In this document: positions 24,986 through 33,355 of the stretch, one piece after another
How the letters are laid out: each line of letters begins with the position of its first letter
Numbering within the stretch: position 1 is the first letter of the stretch
Assembly: GCA_016213885.1 (NCBI GenBank)
Contig: JACQZM010000205.1
Coordinates: 1 to 35,559, forward strand
Direction: 5' to 3'
DNA from: Candidatus Rifleibacteriota bacterium
GTDB taxonomy: Bacteria > Muiribacteriota > UBA6191 > JACPRK01 > JACQZM01
DNA length: 35,559 nucleotides
The notes under the pieces: model-generated
The model's database searches: none
What the model was told of the DNA's origin: nothing
Seen by the model: only the letters and a program-made list of their open reading frames with translations
Position numbers and translations under genes: made by a program

Positions 24986-25452
24986 CCGCCCGCGACATGA
25001 TGAAGATCGGTGGCCTGGCGAAGCTCACCGGGAAGACGGCCCGCACGATCCGGTACTACGAGGAGCTCGAGCTTCTCTCGCCCGTCGGCCACACGGCCGG
25101 CGGGTTCAGGCTCTACGGTCCCGGGATGGTCCAGAGGATCGAACTCATCGACAGGTTCCGGGCCGCCGGCATGCCGCTGGAGGAGATCGCCCGGATCGTC
25201 CGATGCTACACGACGTCCAGAACCGGCCACGAGGCCATGGGCAAGCTGCTCCCTCTGCTGCGCGCCGCTCTCGGAGAGGTGGAGACCCGGATGGCGGTCC
25301 TCCGGCGATTCCGGGACGAGATCGAGAGCACCAGAGCCTCGGCAGAGCGCTGCCTTGGCTGCACCAGGAAGCCGGCCGAGGAGAGCTGCGCGGAGTGCCA
25401 CTCCGGGTCCCGGAAGGGTGCCTCCGGCTTCATCGGTGAACTGGTGAAATAG
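24982..25452 (+). CDS. MerR-family regulator with C-terminal cysteine cluster
   Basis: A 156-aa protein. Residues 7-75 form a MerR winged helix: MKIGGLAKLTGKTARTIRYYEE, GGFRLYGPG, then the IELIDRFRAAGMPLEEIARI helix. A dimerisation coiled coil follows (about 85-120), and then four cysteines, C124-x2-C127-x8-C136-x2-C139 (CLGCTRKPAEESCAEC). SoxR, a MerR relative, carries a [2Fe-2S] cluster at the same end of the protein, though with a different spacing. As the last gene of the suf operon, coupled to sufT by ATGA, it is a natural candidate for a cluster- or metal-sensing autoregulator of the operon. Zinc binding is the main alternative. Confidence 0.85.
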   Translation: MTARDMMKIGGLAKLTGKTARTIRYYEELELLSPVGHTAGGFRLYGPGMVQRIELIDRFRAAGMPLEEIARIVRCYTTSRTGHEAMGKLLPLLRAALGEVETRMAVLRRFRDEIESTRASAERCLGCTRKPAEESCAECHSGSRKGASGFIGELVK

Positions 25453-25497
25453 CGGACCCGGGAGTCTGCCGGGGCGGGCCCCGGCGCCGGAGTCCGC
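25452..25497. terminator. GC-rich hairpin terminator of the suf operon
   Basis: Begins on the last base of the merR stop codon. The inner stem GCCGGGG/CCCCGGC (25468-25474 with 25479-25485, loop CGGG) is enclosed by the outer pair GCGGAC/GTCCGC (25452-25457 with 25492-25497). There is no T-run, as is common in GC-rich genomes. It lies between convergent genes and may serve both directions. Confidence 0.6.
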
Positions 25498-25619
25498 GTC
25501 CAGGCCCAGCGCCCTCCCCGAGAAGAGGGTCCCACGGATCAGGCCGAGCGGCGTGACACCGCGGCGTGGACGATCCGGCTCGACTCCCGGCGAGGGTCGC
25601 CGACCGAGGCGAAGGCCTC

Positions 25620-27800
25620 TCACCACTGGGACAGATGGGTCAGCTCCTCGTTCGCCCTGCGCAAGCTGGCACCTTCCATCCTGGCGAGCGCCATCAGAAG
25701 AGCGATGGCCACCTCGGGGGCCGTGGTGGACAGCTCGAGGAAGGCGGACCTGGCCAGCACCGAAAGCTCCCCCGGGAGGACCGCCACTGCGTCGGCCGAC
25801 CGGGGACCCGGCTCCAGGAACGCGATCTCCCCGAACATGGTCCCCGGGCCGTAGGTGGCCACCCGGGTGTACCGGTGGTCGTCGGTGGGAATCCGGATGT
25901 CGATCTCTCCGGAGACGACGAAGTACAGCTCCTGGCCGGCCTGTCCCCGGGAGAACACCACCTCGCCCGTCTCGACCCGTCGGGTGCCCAGGTACTTTCT
26001 CAGCGCCACCAGCTGGTCCGGGCTCAGGTCGCGGCCCACCGCGGTGTGGGCCAGGTCGATGCCCTCGGTCTGGCCGACCGGGTGCATCCCCAGCTGGGCC
26101 AGGAGGGCGTTCTCCGCGTACTCCAGCGCCTCGTCGGACGCCATGAAGGTCGGCGTGGAGAGCTCCTCGTGTTGCCCTCCGACGGTCAGCATCGCCCTGG
26201 CCAGGTCGAGGCGAACGCCGGTGCCGTCGTGGACCTCGGAGAAGATCAGGTGTCCGCCGTTCCGGTGGAGCCGGCCGGCGATCTGGAGGAGGATCTTCAG
26301 TCCGGTCAGATCGATCAGCTGGACCCGGCGCAGCTGGAGGATCACCCACGCCGGCCTGTCCAGGTCGGGCAGCAGCTCGCTGAACAGGCGGTCCGCCGTG
26401 GCGAACATCAGGTTGCCGCGGAGCTCGTAGAGGACCACGCGATCGCCGTGGCTGTCCAGGAGCCGGTTCTCCTCGACCTTCCGGGACCTGAGCGATCGGC
26501 ATCGATCTCCGGTCGAGCGGCGGTGGATCACCGGCGCCTTGACCTGGGCGCGGATGAACATGAGGATGGCCAGGCACACTCCGACGGCCACGCCGAGCAT
26601 CATGTCCTCGACCACGGTGACGCCCGCCACGGTCAGCGCCACCACGGAGCCGACCCGGTTCACGGAGTACCGTGGCCAGACGGTCAGGGCGTCCCAGACG
26701 ATCATGTGAATGGCGGCGCGGATGATGATCGCCGCCAGGACGCTGATGGCGAGCCAGCGTCCCACCCCTCCGAAGAACAGCACCAGGAGCACGCAGGTCG
26801 CCCCGGTCACCACTGCGGCCCACCGCCGTCCGCCGGTCTTCACGCACACCACCGTGGCCGCGGTGGTGCCCGACCCGCCGGTGCCGCCGAGCAGACCCGC
26901 CACGATGTGGCCGATCCCCTGGCCGATCAGCTCCCGCCGCGCGTCGTGACGGACCCCGGTCTCGGCGTCGGCGATCACCGAGTTCATCAGCGTGTCCAGG
27001 GCGGCGAGAATCGCCAGCGCCAGAGCCGTCGACAGGAGGGTCGACATCGGCAGCGCCGCAAGCCCGCCCACGGAGAACGACAGGTCGACCGCCCCGAACC
27101 CCGGCAGCGTCCCGATGATCCAGGACTCCGGCGCCTTGCCGGGCCCGAGCGCGATCGCACAATGGAAGACGAGGGTTCCGCCGAACAGGCCGGCCACGGT
27201 CGGCGGCACCGCCGGCCAGCGACGCGGAACCCACTCCATGATGGCGTAGGTGAGCGCGGCCACGGCCAGCGGCAGCCAGCCCCAGTCGTGGAGGAGCCGC
27301 GACAAGGCGATCCCACCGGTCAGCGGCTTGATCTGGGACCTGATCATCAGGACGGCCGCCCCGGTCATGAAGCCGGCCATCACCGGCCAGGGGATGTACT
27401 TGATGAGGCGGCCCCCTCCGGAGAGCCCGATCGCCACCAGGATCGACCCTGCCAGCACCAGGATCGCCGTCAAGGCCAGCAGCAGGGACGCGCCGGACAC
27501 CCCCCTGGCCGCCAAGACGCCCAGCGTGTCGAGCAGAAGAACGAAGACCGGTCCGCAGGGGGCGCTGACGAGCCCCATGGTCCCGCCGAAGAGACCCGAC
27601 ACGAGGCTCAGGCTGGCGGCGGAGATCAGGCCGGCCAGAGCCCCGCGGGAGGCGTCGAAGCCGAACGGCGAGAGCAGCGCCACGCCGAACGCCATGGCCT
27701 GGGGCAGAACGACGATGGCGGCGGCCAGACCGGCGATCGTGTCGTTCAGGAGCGGCCGGCCGGCTCCCGCAGCCGGGGGCGATGGTTCGTCTTTGCTCAT
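25620..27800 (-). CDS. SulP-family anion transporter with STAS and cyclic-nucleotide-binding domains
   Basis: A 726-aa three-part protein. Residues 1 to about 400 form the SulP permease, with the entry motif LPQAMAFGVALLSPFGF, LVSAPCGPVFVLLL, and many membrane spans. A STAS domain (about 445-545) contains VVLYELRGNLMFATA and QLIDLTGLKILL; it lacks the usual Asp-Ser phospho-acceptor order (ID-LTG). A C-terminal cyclic-nucleotide-binding domain (about 600-700) has GEVVFSRGQAGQELYFVVSGEI and FGEIAFLEPGPRSADAVA, including the phosphate-binding-cassette FGE...R. It probably moves sulfate, bicarbonate or another anion into the cell under cAMP/cGMP-type or second-messenger control. The thioesterase gene ends 30 bases upstream. 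Substrate cannot be read from sequence. Confidence 0.92.
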   Translation of the reverse strand: MSKDEPSPPAAGAGRPLLNDTIAGLAAAIVVLPQAMAFGVALLSPFGFDASRGALAGLISAASLSLVSGLFGGTMGLVSAPCGPVFVLLLDTLGVLAARGVSGASLLLALTAILVLAGSILVAIGLSGGGRLIKYIPWPVMAGFMTGAAVLMIRSQIKPLTGGIALSRLLHDWGWLPLAVAALTYAIMEWVPRRWPAVPPTVAGLFGGTLVFHCAIALGPGKAPESWIIGTLPGFGAVDLSFSVGGLAALPMSTLLSTALALAILAALDTLMNSVIADAETGVRHDARRELIGQGIGHIVAGLLGGTGGSGTTAATVVCVKTGGRRWAAVVTGATCVLLVLFFGGVGRWLAISVLAAIIIRAAIHMIVWDALTVWPRYSVNRVGSVVALTVAGVTVVEDMMLGVAVGVCLAILMFIRAQVKAPVIHRRSTGDRCRSLRSRKVEENRLLDSHGDRVVLYELRGNLMFATADRLFSELLPDLDRPAWVILQLRRVQLIDLTGLKILLQIAGRLHRNGGHLIFSEVHDGTGVRLDLARAMLTVGGQHEELSTPTFMASDEALEYAENALLAQLGMHPVGQTEGIDLAHTAVGRDLSPDQLVALRKYLGTRRVETGEVVFSRGQAGQELYFVVSGEIDIRIPTDDHRYTRVATYGPGTMFGEIAFLEPGPRSADAVAVLPGELSVLARSAFLELSTTAPEVAIALLMALARMEGASLRRANEELTHLSQW

Positions 27801-27830
27801 GACCGTTTCACCATCGTCATCGGGCGCCGG

Positions 27831-28583
27831 TCAGGCGAGGCTCGGCGCCAGATCTTCCATCAGCGAGGTCATCAGGTCGTGCTGCCTCGAGAAGAGGTAG
27901 AAGTGCCCTCCGGGGAACGTCCGGACCCGGAACGGCCCACGGGTCTCCCCCTGCCACGCCTCCAGATCGGCGACGGTCACGTCGGGGTCGCTGGCCCCGC
28001 CGCAGGCCGAGATCGGGCACCCCAGCGCCTCCCCGGGCCGGTACTCGTAGGTCTCGTTGACGGTGAAGTCGGCCCGCAGCACCGGCAACAGCAGCTCCAG
28101 CAGCTCCGGATCGGCCAGGACCTGCTCCGACGTTCCCTCGTACCGGCGCAGGCCGGCGATGAACTCCTGATCCGACAGCGGCGTCGCCCGGGGGGTGCGT
28201 GGAGGCAGCGCCGGCGCCCCCCGGGCCGAGACGAAGAGGTGGACCGGACCGGTGCGACCGCCCCGCGTCAGCCGGCGCGCCAGCTCGAACGCCAGCAGGC
28301 AGCCGAGGCTGTGGCCGAACAGGGCGAACGGTCGGTCGAGCCACGGGTCGAGAGCCGGTACCATGGCGTCCATCAGCGGTTCGAGCCGGGTGAACGGCGG
28401 GTGGGAGAACCGCCCCTCCCTCCCCGGCGGTTGCACGGCCAGGAGCTCCACGTGCCGCGGCAGCGCCCCCGCCCAGGAGCGGTACGTCGTGGCTCCTCCC
28501 CCGGCGTACGGAAAGCAGATGAGCCTGAGCCGGGGATCCGGGCAGGGGGCCGGGCGGACGATCCAGCGATCCGGACGTTTCAT
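27831..28583 (-). CDS. Type II thioesterase (alpha/beta hydrolase)
   Basis: A 250-aa protein starting at ATG 28583 (MKRPDRWIV); the longer open frame upstream is Arg-rich and non-coding in character. It shows RLICFPYAGGGATTYRSW, the nucleophile elbow GHSLG with Ser 92, the acid in GGASDPDV (Asp 199) and GGHFYLF with His 227. This is the classic triad and length of GrsT/SrfD-type TEII enzymes, which clear misprimed or stalled acyl groups from NRPS/PKS carrier proteins. No NRPS or PKS gene is in the window, so it is an orphan here. It is probably co-transcribed with the SulP transporter. Confidence 0.9.
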   Translation of the reverse strand: MKRPDRWIVRPAPCPDPRLRLICFPYAGGGATTYRSWAGALPRHVELLAVQPPGREGRFSHPPFTRLEPLMDAMVPALDPWLDRPFALFGHSLGCLLAFELARRLTRGGRTGPVHLFVSARGAPALPPRTPRATPLSDQEFIAGLRRYEGTSEQVLADPELLELLLPVLRADFTVNETYEYRPGEALGCPISACGGASDPDVTVADLEAWQGETRGPFRVRTFPGGHFYLFSRQHDLMTSLMEDLAPSLA

Positions 28584-28626
28584 GGTCTGGTCGGTCCCCG
28601 GATCGGTCCCCGGGGAGCGGCGAACG

Positions 28627-28635
28627 ATTCTACCA
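28627..28635 (-). promoter_or_regulatory. Possible extended -10 promoter for the thioesterase-sulP unit
   Basis: On the minus strand the sequence reads TGGTAGAAT, an extended -10 (TG, one base, then TAGAAT) about 44 bases before the thioesterase ATG. No clear -35 box. Found in the 194-base divergent gap shared with the S9 peptidase gene. Confidence 0.35.
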
Positions 28636-28777
28636 TGCCTCTCGTCCGCCCCGCTCGAGTCTCCCGGCGCCGCCGCGAATGCGGTATCATCGGACCGCCG
28701 GATCGCGGGTGCGGGCTGTCGCCTCGATCCGGCGGTCGGGTGCATCGTTTCTCTGACCAGCCCGAAAAGAGGTCCCC

Positions 28778-30663
28778 ATGAGGCTCGTCGTTCTCTCCGT
28801 CTTGCTCACGGTCTGCTGTCAGGCCCTGGCAGCCGAGTCCCACCGGTTCTCCGTCCGGGACATGCTCGCCATGGACCGGATCTCGGAGCCACAGGCGTCG
28901 CCGGACGGCAGCCTCGTGGTGTTCACGGTCCGTCCGGATCGACCCAGGTGTGGCGGATCCCGGTCGATGGAGGCGAGGCCCGCCAGATCACGAACCTGCC
29001 GCTGGACGTGGGCAACCTGATCGTGTCTCGCGACGGCACGTGGATCGCGTTCAGCCTCGACGTGTTCCCCGACCTCGACTCCCCCAAGAAGACCAAGGAC
29101 CGTCTGGACGAGATCGCCAAGAAGAAGAGCACCGGTCGGATCTACGACAGGGTGTTCGTCCGCCAGTGGGATCAGTGGTCGGACCACCGTCGCTCCCACC
29201 TCTTCGTGATGCGGTCGACCGGCGCGGGCGAACCGATCGACGTGATGAAGGGCATGAACGCCGACTCCCCGTCGAAGCCGTTCGGCGACTCCGGGGAGTT
29301 CACGTTCACCCCCGACGGCCGGGAGCTGGTGTTCACGGCCCGGGACGTGGGCGCGAGGGAAGCCTGGTCCACCGACTTCGACCTGTACCGGGTGCCGATC
29401 GACCGGTCCAAGCCGCCGGTCTGCCTGACCGAGAAGAACGAGGCCTGGGACACCGGGCCGCTGTTCTCGCCGGACGGGAAGACGCTGGCGTACCTGGCGA
29501 TGGAGAGGCCCGGGTACGAGTCGGATCGATACCGGATCGTGCTGCGATCGTGGCCCGATGGGAGCGAACGGGTGCTCGCCCAGGGGTGGGACCGATCGCC
29601 GGGCTCGCTGTGCTGGTCCAGCGACGGGCAGTGGATCTACGCGACAGCGTTCGACACGGGCCAGCACTCGCTCTTCGCCGTCTCGGTCGCGTCCGGAGAG
29701 GTCCGCACCGTGGTCCGGGACGGCCGCGTGGACGCGCCGTGCCTGTCAGGGGATCGGATCGTCTACAGCGTGGACACCCTGAGATCGCCCGCGGAGCTCT
29801 GGATCGCGCGGCCCGACGGCTCCGACGCCCGGCCGCTCACCCGGCTCAACGCCGAGAAGGTCGCGGCGGCCCGGATGGGCGAGTTCGAGCAGTTCTCGTT
29901 CCCCGGGTGGAACGACGAGAAGGTCCACGGCTACGTCGTGAAGCCGGTGGACTTCGAGCCCGGCAGGAGGTACCCGATCGCCTTCGTGATCCACGGGGGC
30001 CCCCAGGACTCCTCCGGCAACAAGTTCCACTACCGCTGGAACCCGCAGGCGTTCGCCGGAGCCGGCTACGGGGTCGTGATGGTCGATTTCCATGGGTCGG
30101 TGGGCTACGGGCAGGCGTTCACCGACTCGATCCGCGACGATTGGGGGGGAAAGCCGCTGGAAGACCTCAAGCGGGGGCTTGCGGCGGCGGTGGGCCGCTA
30201 CCACTGGCTGGACGGCGACCGGGTCGGCGCCCTGGGCGCCTCCTATGGCGGCTACATGATCAACTGGATCGCCGGCAGCTGGCCCGACCGGTTCAGGTGC
30301 CTGGTCAACCACGACGGCATCCTGGACGAGCGGATGGGGTATTTCGACACCGAGGAGCTCTGGTTCCCCGAATGGGAGCACGCCGGCACGCCCTGGACCA
30401 ATCCCGCCGGCTTCGAGAAGCACAACCCGATCAACGGCGTGAAGAGCTGGAAGACGCCCATGCTGGTCGTCCACGGCGGCCAGGACTTCAGGGTGGTGGA
30501 GACCCAGGGTCTCGCCACGTTCAACGCGCTGCAGCGGCTCGGAATCCCGTCGAAGCTCCTCTACTTCCCCGACGAGAACCACTGGGTGCTGAAGCCCCAC
30601 AACTCCGTGCTCTGGTACGACACGGTCCTGGGCTGGCTCGATCAGTGGCTCAAGGCTCGCTGA
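28778..30663 (+). pseudogene. S9 prolyl oligopeptidase-family peptidase, frame broken near the 5' end
   Basis: ATG 28778 follows GAAAAGAGG and begins a signal peptide (MRLVVLSVLLTVCCQALA), then RFSVRDMLAMDRISEPQASPDG and SLVVFTVR. At about 28930 that frame becomes Arg-rich, and coding sequence resumes in the next frame at GSTQVWRIPVDGGEARQIT, running to the stop at 30663. Relatives have roughly 8-10 residues between these two segments, so a small out-of-frame deletion is likely. The remainder is complete: a beta-propeller with FSPDGKTLAYLA-type blades and an alpha/beta hydrolase domain with Ser (30241-30243, GASYGGYM), Asp (30484-30486, HGGQDFRV) and His (30580-30582, ENHWV). If intact it would be an exported peptidase that degrades peptides. 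Decay and assembly error cannot be separated here. Confidence 0.8.
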
Positions 30664-30776
30664 GCCGACCCGTGCCGCGGGGCCGGACCGACCCGTCGCC
30701 GGGGTTCACCCCATGATAATGTAGAAGGCTTCGCGGCGGGGACCGGCGGGCGCCCGGGAGGAGACCCCGCGCGCCG

Positions 30777-30785
30777 TGATATACT
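30777..30785 (+). promoter_or_regulatory. Extended -10 promoter for the cyclic-nucleotide-binding gene
   Basis: TGATATACT (TG, one base, TATACT), about 48 bases before the chosen GTG start at 30833. It overlaps the upstream end of the open frame (GTG 30776), which argues that translation starts downstream of it. Confidence 0.45.
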
Positions 30786-30832
30786 CGGGCGGTCTCGCGC
30801 CGGCCTTCCGGCGCTGTCTCACCTGCGGGACG

Positions 30833-31423
30833 GTGACCGACGTGTCGACGACCCTGTTCATCTTCGGCCAGCTGTCAGACCTGGACATCGAGTGGATGGC
30901 TCATCGCGGCCGCCGCAAGCGCATTCCTGCCGGCGAAGTCATCATCCACCGGGGGGTCGCCTGCGACTTCCTGTTCGTCATCTTCCGGGGCCGGTTCTCC
31001 GTCACCATCGACTCGCCGGAGGCCGTGTCGCACATGCGGATAGGCGACGTGGCCGGGGAGATGTCGCTGATCCAGGCGACGCTGCCCGGCGCCACGGTCA
31101 CGGCCGTGGAAGAGTCGGTGGTCTTCTCCCTGCCGAAGCCGCTGCTCCTGGAGAAGCTCGAGACCGACGACGGGTTCGCGGCCCGCTTCTACCGCGGCAT
31201 GGCCATGCTGCTCTCGGACCGGCTCGCCACCAAGAACCGCGTTCTCACCCGGATCAAACGGGCCTCCAGCTCCGACAGGCAGATCTGGCAGGTCGAGGAC
31301 GACGTCATGAAGGAGAAAGAGCCGGCGGCGGAGGCGGAACTGGACATGGAGGTGCTGGAGAGGCTCCACCTGGCCGGAGACAGGTTCCGGCGCCTGCAGG
31401 AGTCGTCCTCGAGCCTCGACTAG
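30833..31423 (+). CDS. Stand-alone cyclic-nucleotide-binding domain protein (196 aa)
   Basis: The frame is open from GTG 30776, but a promoter-like TGATATACT covers that point, so GTG 30833 (or 30842) is preferred. Residues about 10-130 form a Crp/cNMP-binding beta-roll: KRIPAGEVIIHRGVACDFLFVIFRGRF, then IGDVAGEMSLIQATLPGATV (the phosphate-binding cassette, with Glu but with Gly-Ala in place of the usual Arg-Ser/Thr). There is no DNA-binding helix-turn-helix. A charged C-terminal helix (about 150-196) may mediate partner binding. It is convergent with the tolC-like gene, and their stop codons overlap in a shared CTAG. cNMP-type domains also occur in some NHLP-system transporters, so a regulatory link to the exporter is possible. 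Confidence 0.8.
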   Translation: MTDVSTTLFIFGQLSDLDIEWMAHRGRRKRIPAGEVIIHRGVACDFLFVIFRGRFSVTIDSPEAVSHMRIGDVAGEMSLIQATLPGATVTAVEESVVFSLPKPLLLEKLETDDGFAARFYRGMAMLLSDRLATKNRVLTRIKRASSSDRQIWQVEDDVMKEKEPAAEAELDMEVLERLHLAGDRFRRLQESSSSLD

Positions 31424-33050
31424 CGTCGACTCACGGCGGCGGTTCGCCCTCTCGTGTACTTCTCGGCGATGATCCCGAGCGAGAGCTCGTAGCGGGTGAT
31501 CGCCGACAGGTAGTCCACCAGCGCCTGGGTCTCGGCGAGCCTGGCCTGGGAGGCCTCCTCCTCCACCTGGAGCAGCCTGAACGTGTCGGTGAGCCCCAGG
31601 TCGAGCAGCCGCCCCTCCGCCTCGAGGTGGTTCGCGGCGTGGCGAGCCGCGACCTGGGTCTGTCGGAGCCGCGCCAGCCCCATCTCCACGGCCCGCCTGG
31701 CACTCCGGATCTCCTGGCTCACCGTGGTCTCGACCTGGCTCAGGGCCAGCCTCTTCTCCTGGACCTCCTGGCGGGCCCGCTCGTTCTCGGCCCTGGCCGC
31801 CAGGTTCTCGATGGGCAGGGTGAGCGCCGCCTCCACCTGCCAGGTCTGCCGCACTCCCTCCCGCTGCTCCACGGTCGTGGCGCCGGCGTCGGTCCGGCTC
31901 CAGGAGCCCTTGTCGACGACGGTGCCCGCAAGGCTCAGATCCGGGGGAAGCTCGTTTGCGGCCAGCTTCGACGAGGTCACGCTCGCCGTTGGGCCGCCGT
32001 GATGCACACGGCATCCCTCTGGGCGAGCCCCTGCTCGGCCGTGATCACGTCCACCCGGGTCGCCAGTCCCCGCTTGAACAGCTCCTGGTTCCGGTAGAGA
32101 AGCTTGCTGGCCATGGCGCGGGAGCGGCCCGCGATCCGGACGGTCGCCTCGGTGCCGTGAAGCTCCCAGTAGGCAGCCTCGACCTCGCCGATCGTCGACT
32201 CGATCAGTCGCTCGAGCTGGTGCGACGAGGTCTCGAGGCCGAGCTGCGCCATCCGCAGCTTGCCGCAGGCGATCATCCTGCCCCTCCCTCTCAAGAGCGG
32301 CTGGGTGACCTTGAGAGTCCGGGTGCCTTCGCCGGGGGAGGTGCCCACGCCCACCCCGGCGCGATCCAGCGCCCTGGCGCCCTCGGCGGACAGACTGTAC
32401 CGGGTGCTGGTGGCCAGCTGCCCGGAGACGCCGGCGGCGACCTGCTCCGACTCGACGCCGTGGCGCTCGAACCCGAGCCCCAGCAGATCGGTCCACGCCT
32501 GCCAGCCGTGCTGCCTCTGCGCCGACAGCCCCACGGTCGGATCGAAGACGGCACGCTCCCGCATGATCTGAGTCCGGGTCTTCTCGAGCCGCACCCGGGC
32601 CGACCGGAGCGCAAGGTTCCAGTCGAGCACGGTCAGCACCAGCTCCGGCAGCGGTACCGGCCGGGCCGCCCCGGTCACCGCAACGGTCGGTCGGTGCGAG
32701 CCCTTCGCCTCCCGATCCTCCGAGGCGGCCTCGGGAGCTCCGGGCTCCGCGGCGGGCGTCGCGCGGGCGTCGGTCGGGTCGACCCCCGGGTCGAGCAGCC
32801 CCTCGATCATGGTGTCCGCCGACTCCGTCGCCGGCGACCAGCGGCCGCCGGCGGGCAACCGGAGCTCCACGCCGGAGTAGGGTTCGCTGGCCCCACCCCG
32901 CCCGGAGCTCTCGAACATGCAACGCCTGGCCTCGAGCTCTCCCAGGTCGCGCCGCGCCGCCAGCCATACGGAGTCCGCGCCTGCCAGCCCCCAGCAGGGA
33001 AGCAGCAGCATCGCCGCCATCGTCACCGCGAGCCGGTTCGGTCTGTCCAT
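31420..33050 (-). pseudogene. TolC-family outer membrane efflux protein, frame broken
   Basis: ATG 33050 begins a signal peptide (LAVTMAAMLLLPCWGLAGA). After about 110 low-complexity residues comes the first TolC repeat (from LPELVLTVLDWNLALRSARV to VDVITAEQGLAQRDAVCIT). That frame stops at 31977. The second repeat is in another frame: SSKLAANELPPDLSLAG, then a long helix pair and DLGLTDTFRLLQVEEE, ending at TAG 31420-31422. In intact relatives about 60-80 residues lie between these segments, so an out-of-frame deletion near 31980-31995 is likely. An intact protein would be the outer-membrane channel of a type I secretion system with the divergent HlyD and ABC genes. Confidence 0.75.
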
Positions 33051-33355
33051 GGGTCGCCCGGTGGAACCCCCTTCCTCGAGCCATGATTCGGCAGGACTGC
33101 AGGCCGTCCCCACCGGCCCAGGCCCCGCGGTCCGACCGGGGAGAGCGCGGTCTCGAGTCACCGGGGCCGATCCCAGGCGGGTTTCGATGGGCGCGAGGGT
33201 CGGCCCCTGGATCTGGGCCGCTGATTTGCGACCGCCAAGAAGAGAGCCTCCGGGCCGTGTGTTGTCTCGTACGAGAAGGCGGTCGCGGTGCCCGGTCCTG
33301 TGAACTCCTCTCGAGGGCTCCAGAAAAGGGATCGAACCACCGAAGAGTCAGATAG
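33051..33355. other. Divergent intergenic region between tolC-like and hlyD-like genes
   Basis: 305 bases that should hold the promoters of both transport units. The clearest element is a 12-bp palindrome at 33265-33276. I could not find a convincing -10/-35 pair in either direction, and no small ORF with a ribosome binding site (in particular no RiPP precursor) was found. Confidence 0.4.
33265..33276. promoter_or_regulatory. Perfect 12-bp palindrome, possible operator
   Basis: TCTCGTACGAGA, a perfect inverted repeat without spacer, about 80 bases upstream of the hlyD-like ATG and 215 bases upstream of the tolC-like start. Placement between divergent transport genes fits a repressor or activator site, but a single 12-bp palindrome can arise by chance. 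Confidence 0.35.

Noticed and set aside
27831..28583. Thioesterase as evidence for an NRPS/PKS cluster
   Set aside because: No carrier, condensation, adenylation or ketosynthase domain anywhere in the window.
25566..28781. 1071-codon plus-strand open frame over the transporter and thioesterase
   Set aside because: Composition is His/Gln/Arg/Gly low-complexity, while the minus-strand frames encode clear SulP and TEII proteins; shadow.
30701..30712. GGGGTTCACCCC hairpin after the S9 gene as a terminator
   Set aside because: Only a 4-bp stem with a 4-base loop and no T-run; too weak to call.
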